Source: JALHOP01 sp964484195 (GTDB lineage: Bacteria > Myxococcota > XYA12-FULL-58-9 > JALHOP01). Taken from it: a stretch of DNA of 64,000 nt. Shown one piece after another: positions 59,505 to 64,000 of this stretch (its first letter is position 1; the number at the start of each line of letters is the position of its first letter). The translations under genes and the position numbers were made by a program. Below the pieces are notes generated by a model. It searched no databases. It saw only the letters and a program-made list of their open reading frames with translations, and was not told the DNA's origin. Location of the stretch: positions 1,054,001 through 1,118,000 of the forward strand of contig CAZAER010000001.1 in assembly GCA_964484195.1 (NCBI GenBank), written 5' to 3'.

Positions 59505-61364
59505 TCAGTTACCACCGTCGGGCCAGCGCAGCGATTGCGCCTGCGGCCACGACTCGATCCAACGGGACAGCGGTTTCCAGAGAGTCTCTGCTGAGCGCAA
59601 GCGTCCACCGGCGACGTGGTGCTCGGGGCCGAAGGTCACGATGGGTCGACCGTCGCGCATGACCGGACGCCCGCGACGATCACGTTGGATGGTGTATTCG
59701 AGGACGGCGTTCCGCGGATCTTTCCGATCGCGCTCGAACTCCTGCTCGAGACGTCGTGCCGCGGCGGGCGAGTGAATCGCTTCCATGATCTCGCCGTTGA
59801 CCTCGGCCGACAGCAAATCCATGTTCGACGAGCCGATGAGCCCGACCTCGCCGTCGACCACCATCGTCTTCGCGTGCATGCGCTGATCACCGTTCAGCAC
59901 GAAGACGCGTAGATTCGGTACGCGCGCCATCAGCCGTGGCCACTCACGCATGAAGAACGCGGAGTACAGTGGGTTGTCCGCGGTCGTTGGGCTGTCGGTG
60001 AGGAGCGTGATGCGCACACCGCGGCGGCCTGCACTCTCGAGGGCCCGACGCACGCGCTCGCTCAACACGATATATGGATTGGTGAGGATGACGCGGTCAC
60101 GCGCACTTTCGAGGAGTCGCTCGATTCCTGGCTCGATCTGATCGAACGCATGGGGAGCCGCAGCGTTCGACGTCCGATCGAGCGCCTTCACTTGGGCGTC
60201 TTCCATGTTCGTGTCGATCGCGAAGCCCCGGTTCCCGCCAGCGAGATCGGGGTTGGCCGCGAGCTCGAGTGCACGCTCGTGGAGATTGACGAGCGCTACC
60301 TCACCGGGGGCGACACCGCGGCGACGCAGATCCGCACGCGCCGCATGCATCAGCTCGGCCGCGTAGTGCTCACGCGCGGCCGGCTCGCCGCGCAGCCGCG
60401 AACGCACGGCTTGCGCTAGCGGAGGGCGATTCAACCAATGGTCCATCATCGCGGCGGCGCCGAGGAGCTCGGCCTCGCGCGACAGGACGTTCACGAACAT
60501 GTCGGGCGTGATGCGATAGTTGAGGTCGTCGCGTTGCATCTCGACGGTCACGGCGCGCCGGAGCTCCGTCGCTGCTTCCGCACCGTCAACCACCACATCG
60601 CTATCGCGGAATGGCATGTCCACGTCGCGACGCGAGCTGTAATATTGGTGCCCGATGTTTCGGCCACCAGTAATGGCGTAGCGCTCGGTGGCGAGGATCT
60701 TGTCGTGGTTCGCGGCGGCGAGCGACAAGTCTCGCTCGGCGATGGCGCGCGGAACCTTGCGGTAATACGGGTTGTACACCGACGCGCTGGCACCGGCAGA
60801 GACGAGCTCTTGCAAGTAGTCCTGGCCGCGAAGGGTCGAGGTGAAGCCGGTGCGGCCGAAGCTGTCTCCGCTCGCATCGACGAGGACATTCACGGGAATG
60901 CCGCTGCGGCGGTGACGGAGGAGTTGCCCGAGGAAGGCGTGCCCGAAGACGTCGCGGTCTAGGATGAAGTAGCTGACATCGACTCGCCGGCGGGCCGAGC
61001 CCAACACATGCCAGGTCGCGACCCAGGCCTCGTTGTTGTCATGGAGCGCCCGAACGCGGGCCTGCAGTCCTGGGCCGGGCAGCGCATCGAAGGCACGGGC
61101 GACCGAGCTGCGCGCTGGCGGATCGCGGCGTGGCTCTGCGGGTGGCGCAAGGCCCGTGGCAGTCGCGGGCGCAACGCCTTGAGCAGCGCGTTCGACTTCT
61201 CGCGGAGGAGTCGGAGCACGTCCATCAGCGGGAGCCGGCGTCGGAATGGCTTCCGCGGGCCCATCGTCGCGCACGGGGGCCTCCGCCGGAGCCTGGACGC
61301 TCGGCGCAGGGGTGCCTTCCGGATGGCGATACAATCCGGACCAAAGCGGACGCTGTTGGGACAC
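59505..61364 (-). CDS. Phospholipase D / cardiolipin synthase-like protein
   Basis: 619 residues. A Pro/Ala-rich disordered leader covers 1-95 with no signal peptide. Two HKD-type motifs are seen. The first, NHDKILATE (His 220, Lys 222), has Glu 227 where Asp is usual, followed by GGRNIG. The second, MHAKTMVVDGEVGLIGSSNMD (His 497, Asp 504), is canonical. A helical insert (about 280-400) separates them. The family makes or cleaves phosphodiester bonds of phospholipids. The closing ~70 residues are Arg-rich. Confidence 0.8.
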   Translation of the reverse strand: MSQQRPLWSGLYRHPEGTPAPSVQAPAEAPVRDDGPAEAIPTPAPADGRAPTPPREVERAAQGVAPATATGLAPPAEPRRDPPARSSVARAFDALPGPGLQARVRALHDNNEAWVATWHVLGSARRRVDVSYFILDRDVFGHAFLGQLLRHRRSGIPVNVLVDASGDSFGRTGFTSTLRGQDYLQELVSAGASASVYNPYYRKVPRAIAERDLSLAAANHDKILATERYAITGGRNIGHQYYSSRRDVDMPFRDSDVVVDGAEAATELRRAVTVEMQRDDLNYRITPDMFVNVLSREAELLGAAAMMDHWLNRPPLAQAVRSRLRGEPAAREHYAAELMHAARADLRRRGVAPGEVALVNLHERALELAANPDLAGGNRGFAIDTNMEDAQVKALDRTSNAAAPHAFDQIEPGIERLLESARDRVILTNPYIVLSERVRRALESAGRRGVRITLLTDSPTTADNPLYSAFFMREWPRLMARVPNLRVFVLNGDQRMHAKTMVVDGEVGLIGSSNMDLLSAEVNGEIMEAIHSPAAARRLEQEFERDRKDPRNAVLEYTIQRDRRGRPVMRDGRPIVTFGPEHHVAGGRLRSAETLWKPLSRWIESWPQAQSLRWPDGGN

Positions 61365-61428
61365 GCTCCGTCATCGGCAGAAACCGTGTCCTAGTTGTCG
61401 GGACCGGCCCTGCAACCGTGCCAGCTCG

Positions 61429-61818
61429 TCACTCGAAGCGGACACCCTTGGAGCGAACGTCATCGCAGATGGTGTTGTAGTCCGAGGTCAGCTCGGTCCC
61501 AGCCGGCAGGTCGCGAGCCGCGTGGTCGTGGCCGAAGGCGATCGCGTCCGAGATCGTCGACGGCTCGTCCGAGTGGTTGAAATGCCTTCCGTTGTCGCCG
61601 CAGAGCACCCAGAGCTTCGACGCGTCGCTGTACGTCGAATACATGCGGAGGAAGCGCTGCGTCCGCTCCGGAAGACTCTTGAACTCGTCCTCCGAGTAGA
61701 TGCGATCCATGCGCGAGTCGAAGCGCCAGACGAGCTGACCTTTACGCACGGGCTCGGTCAGAAACACCCCGATTCCGTGGATTGGGCTCATCTTGAGCTC
61801 GGTGTCGACCATCATCAT
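61429..61818 (-). CDS. SET-domain protein
   Basis: 129 residues from ATG 61818, chosen because GAGG lies eight bases upstream; an in-frame GTG at 61863 would add 15. The SET signatures are SPIHGIGVFLTEPVRKGQLVW, HFNHSDEPS (the NHS motif) and ARDLPAGTELTSDYN (GxELTxDY). Such domains transfer methyl from S-adenosylmethionine to lysines. The protein is a stand-alone SET domain with no pre-SET or post-SET parts. Its target in a bacterium could be a ribosomal or nucleoid protein; this is inference. Confidence 0.75.
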   Translation of the reverse strand: MMMVDTELKMSPIHGIGVFLTEPVRKGQLVWRFDSRMDRIYSEDEFKSLPERTQRFLRMYSTYSDASKLWVLCGDNGRHFNHSDEPSTISDAIAFGHDHAARDLPAGTELTSDYNTICDDVRSKGVRFE

Positions 61819-61910
61819 GAAAACGACCTCATGCTGCGAAAGCCCCCGTTCGAACGGGCGCACCCTATGACGACCGCGACAGCGCCATCAAGCGTGCTAG
61901 AACGCGCGCC

Positions 61911-63056
61911 ATGGTTCTAGACCCCGAGCGGGCCGGGCGCCCGCAGGAGCTTGCCGGCATTCCACGTGGCCCGCAGCGACGGCCGCCCCCACCCTGGGTC
62001 ATCAAGGTCGTGCTCCGTCTGCGTGGGCTTCTCTTGCGGCTGGCGGATGCCTTGGTGCCGCCGCACATCCGTGTTTTCGAGCGCGCCGCCGGTCTCGCTC
62101 ACACAGCGTCCATTGCCGAGCTCGCCCGCGGCGGCTACGCCGAGCTGCTCGAAGACCAGCCACTCTCGGCGGAGGTCATCGCCCAACGTACGGGACGCGA
62201 CGCCGACGCGACCTTTCGTTTCTTGCACGCGCTCGCCGGGCATGGCTTCGTAGGCATGCTCGAGGACGGCCGCTTCACGACCAACGCGGTCTTGCGCACT
62301 TTGCGCGCCGATCACCCGAGCCGCGTGCGCGCTTTCGTCGACTACTTCGCGAGCGCCTCGAACGTCGCATCGTGGCTCGACCTGCGCCGCACGCTCGAGA
62401 CCGGCAAGAACGCTTTCGCGCGCGTGCACGGCAAGAACGTCTGGGATTACTTCGATGAGCATCCCGAGGAACGCGCGACCTTCGCCGAAGCGATGGGGGG
62501 CATGACGCTCGACCTCGCGCCATTCATTGCTCACGCCTACCCGTTCGGCGAGGTGACGACGGTGTGCGACGTCGGTGGCGGACGCGGCGCGCTCATCTCG
62601 GAAGTGTTGCTGCGTTTCCCGAAGCTGCGCGGCATCCTCGCCGACGCCTCAGGAGTCCTGAGCTCGGCACGGGACCTGCTCGAGCATCGCGGCGTCGGGG
62701 ACCGCGTACGCCTCGAACCGTCGAGCTTCTTCACGAGCGTGCCGGCCGGGGCCGACCTCTACATGCTCAAGAACATCCTGCATGATTGGGACGACGCCGC
62801 GTGCCGCGCGATCCTCGGCAACGTCCGCCGCGCCATGCAGCCGGGGCAGCGGCTGCTGGTCATCGAGGGCTTCATCGAACGCCACCGCCCCGATCCGCTG
62901 CGTTCGGGATCGGACATGCAGATGATGGTGGTCTGCGCCGAAGGCCGCGAGCGCGGAGTCGACGACTTGCGCAAGCTCATCCGCGATAGCGGATTCGAGC
63001 CTGGCCGCACGTTCGATCTCGCGGTCTTCGGCATGCTCGAAGGTATCGCTGCCTAA
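61911..63056 (+). CDS. SAM-dependent O-methyltransferase (acetylserotonin OMT-like)
   Basis: 381 residues. The N-terminal dimerisation domain is winged-helix (IAELARGGYAELLEDQPLSAEVIAQRTG). The methyltransferase_2 domain has motif I VCDVGGGRGALISEVL (about 220), the helix IPAGADLYMLKNILHDWDD-like region and GQRLLVIEGFIE. HDWDD contains the conserved catalytic His position. Relatives methylate hydroxyl groups of small natural products. It may belong to secondary metabolism, although no biosynthetic cluster is visible. The stop overlaps the stop of the convergent small gene (CTAA at 63053-63056). Confidence 0.82.
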   Translation: MVLDPERAGRPQELAGIPRGPQRRPPPPWVIKVVLRLRGLLLRLADALVPPHIRVFERAAGLAHTASIAELARGGYAELLEDQPLSAEVIAQRTGRDADATFRFLHALAGHGFVGMLEDGRFTTNAVLRTLRADHPSRVRAFVDYFASASNVASWLDLRRTLETGKNAFARVHGKNVWDYFDEHPEERATFAEAMGGMTLDLAPFIAHAYPFGEVTTVCDVGGGRGALISEVLLRFPKLRGILADASGVLSSARDLLEHRGVGDRVRLEPSSFFTSVPAGADLYMLKNILHDWDDAACRAILGNVRRAMQPGQRLLVIEGFIERHRPDPLRSGSDMQMMVVCAEGRERGVDDLRKLIRDSGFEPGRTFDLAVFGMLEGIAA

Positions 63057-63376
63057 CGCGGCTCGTTCGTCGCAGCCGCGGGCATCGACACGGGCTCATG
63101 GGTGAAATCCGTCGTGTCCATCGGTAGGCCGTACGCGGCATCGATCCAATCGTCATCGGCGCCCGCCATGGTCCGGCGCTCGTCTTTCACCGGAATGGCG
63201 TCGCTCGCCAGAAGCTGCTGGCGCCGCCAATGCGCCTCCGCGTCGACCTCGACTGCCGCGCGTTCCTGCGGCGTCAGGGTGGGCTCGCGCGCCCGTCGCG
63301 CTTCTCCTGCGACCATGGCCGCGGCGGCGCACGCAACGAAAACCAGGACGCCCAAGAAAACGACGTTCTTGCGCAT
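63053..63376 (-). CDS. Small membrane-anchored hypothetical protein
   Basis: 107 residues from ATG 63376, behind GGGGGAG; an upstream start at 63394 lies before that site. One N-terminal hydrophobic segment (NVVFLGVLVFVACAAAAMVAG) acts as an anchor or signal. The rest is charged and helical (TPQERAAVEVDAEAHWRRQQLL) with a Pro/Ala tail. No family is recognised. It is divergent from the exonuclease gene. Confidence 0.55.
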   Translation of the reverse strand: MRKNVVFLGVLVFVACAAAAMVAGEARRAREPTLTPQERAAVEVDAEAHWRRQQLLASDAIPVKDERRTMAGADDDWIDAAYGLPMDTTDFTHEPVSMPAAATNEPR

Positions 63377-63440
63377 GACACTCCCCCGCGCCAAAAGGTG
63401 CTAACGTCCGCCGCCGGCCGCAACCGGGGCCGCGATACCC

Positions 63441-64000
63441 ATGATCGTTCATCTCGTCGACGGCACCTACGAGCTCTTCAGGCACTTCTATGGCCTGCGC
63501 AGCTTCAAGAAGGGCAAAGACGAGCCCTTCGGCGCGGTGGTCGGTGTGCTCAACACCGTCCTCGGCATGATCGAGCAAGGCGAGCCCTACGTGGGCGTCG
63601 CGACCGACCATGTGATCGAATCGTTCCGCAACGACTTGTGGCCGGGCTACAAGACCGGCGCCGGCGTCGACCGCGCTCTCTGGGCCCAGTTCCATCCGCT
63701 CGAAGACGCTTTAGCGGACATGGGCGTGGCCGTCTGGCCGATGAAAGACCTCGAGGCCGACGATGGCCTGGCGTCGGCGGCCCACCTCGCGGCCGCGGAC
63801 CCGCGCGTCGACAAGGTCTGCATCTGGACCCCCGACAAAGATCTCGCCCAATGTGTTCGCGACCGCGTCGTCCAGGTCGACCGCAAGTCGAAGGAGATTC
63901 GTGACGCCGCCGGCGTGCGCGCGAAGTTCGGCGTCGACCCCGTGTACATCCCGGACTACTTGGCCCTCGTCGGCGACACGGCCGACGGTTACCCCGGCAT
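63441..64000 (+). CDS. 5'-3' exonuclease (FEN/PIN-like), 3' end outside window
   Basis: The first 186 residues run off the window end. Motifs of the polymerase I 5'-nuclease family are present: VDGTYELFRHFYG with the first Asp, FRNDLWPGYKTG, LEADDGLAS (Glu-Ala-Asp-Asp), WTPDKDLAQ and GDTADGYPGI at the end of the window, which belongs to the H3TH region. No polymerase domain is visible so far; whether it is a free-standing exonuclease or part of Pol I cannot be decided here. ATG 63441 follows a weak site. Confidence 0.8.
   Translation, partial: MIVHLVDGTYELFRHFYGLRSFKKGKDEPFGAVVGVLNTVLGMIEQGEPYVGVATDHVIESFRNDLWPGYKTGAGVDRALWAQFHPLEDALADMGVAVWPMKDLEADDGLASAAHLAAADPRVDKVCIWTPDKDLAQCVRDRVVQVDRKSKEIRDAAGVRAKFGVDPVYIPDYLALVGDTADGYPG

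Noticed and set aside
1..64000. CRISPR arrays, tRNA or rRNA genes, prophage or insertion sequences
   Set aside because: No regularly spaced direct repeats, no tRNA-like cloverleaf and no transposase or integrase reading frames were recognised on either strand.

Overview
The window is GC-rich (roughly two thirds G+C by eye) and densely coding. Its gene content points to a free-living myxobacterium-like organism (phylum Myxococcota). The clues are a Ser/Thr kinase with a PEGA-type tail, MYXO-CTERM-like and Cys-rich surface proteins, MopE-like and NHL-repeat lipoproteins, a DUF1592/DUF1552 pair, an alkyl-DHAP synthase and many secreted hydrolases. No rRNA, tRNA, CRISPR array, prophage or insertion sequence was recognised. 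Several genes in the first part of the window are joined by GTGA or ATGA overlaps, and several convergent pairs overlap at their stop codons.

Layout. 1-10 kb: the end of an AsmA-like protein, then a cecR-ybhGFSR-like drug-efflux operon whose TetR gene has a palindromic operator against its start codon, then an SDR and a YdeP-type molybdopterin oxidoreductase. 10-16 kb: a cysteine-free ribosomal protein S4 paralogue divergent from a czcCBA metal-efflux operon, with a Fur-family-like box between them. 16-22 kb: a SWIM-SNF2 helicase coupled to a lipoprotein, a perfect 32-bp inverted repeat, and a canonical cobalamin riboswitch whose only downstream gene encodes a predicted secreted beta-propeller protein. 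22-30 kb: a Cys-rich MYXO-CTERM surface protein with a sushi domain, paired with an OmpA/TSP3 protein, then a membrane-tethered receiver protein convergent with a Ser/Thr kinase, and an alkyltransferase-like protein. 30-45 kb: a PlsB-like acyltransferase, a TSUP permease, lipoproteins, a tandem cNMP-binding protein, an NHL-repeat lipoprotein, a CAP protein, PanE, exonuclease III, an RGG-rich disordered protein, an alkyl-DHAP synthase and a dihaem cytochrome c. 45-49 kb: a DUF1592/DUF1588 lipoprotein with a Tat-exported DUF1552 partner. 49-61.5 kb: an accessory block of hydrolases (M20, LAS-type peptidase, subtilase, M14 carboxypeptidase, phospholipase D) that mostly lack a classical signal peptide, together with lipoproteins and an apparently circularly permuted HAD phosphatase. 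61-64 kb: a SET-domain protein, an O-methyltransferase, a small membrane protein and the start of a 5'-3' exonuclease.

The most promising observations are the riboswitch-controlled beta-propeller (a possible functional analogue of the B12-binding propeller BtuG), the permuted HAD protein, the cysteine-free S4/czc divergon with its Fur-like box, the OmpA plus sushi/MYXO-CTERM pair (reminiscent of TraA/TraB), and the RGG-rich protein. Functions are inferred from motifs read by eye; no database search was run.
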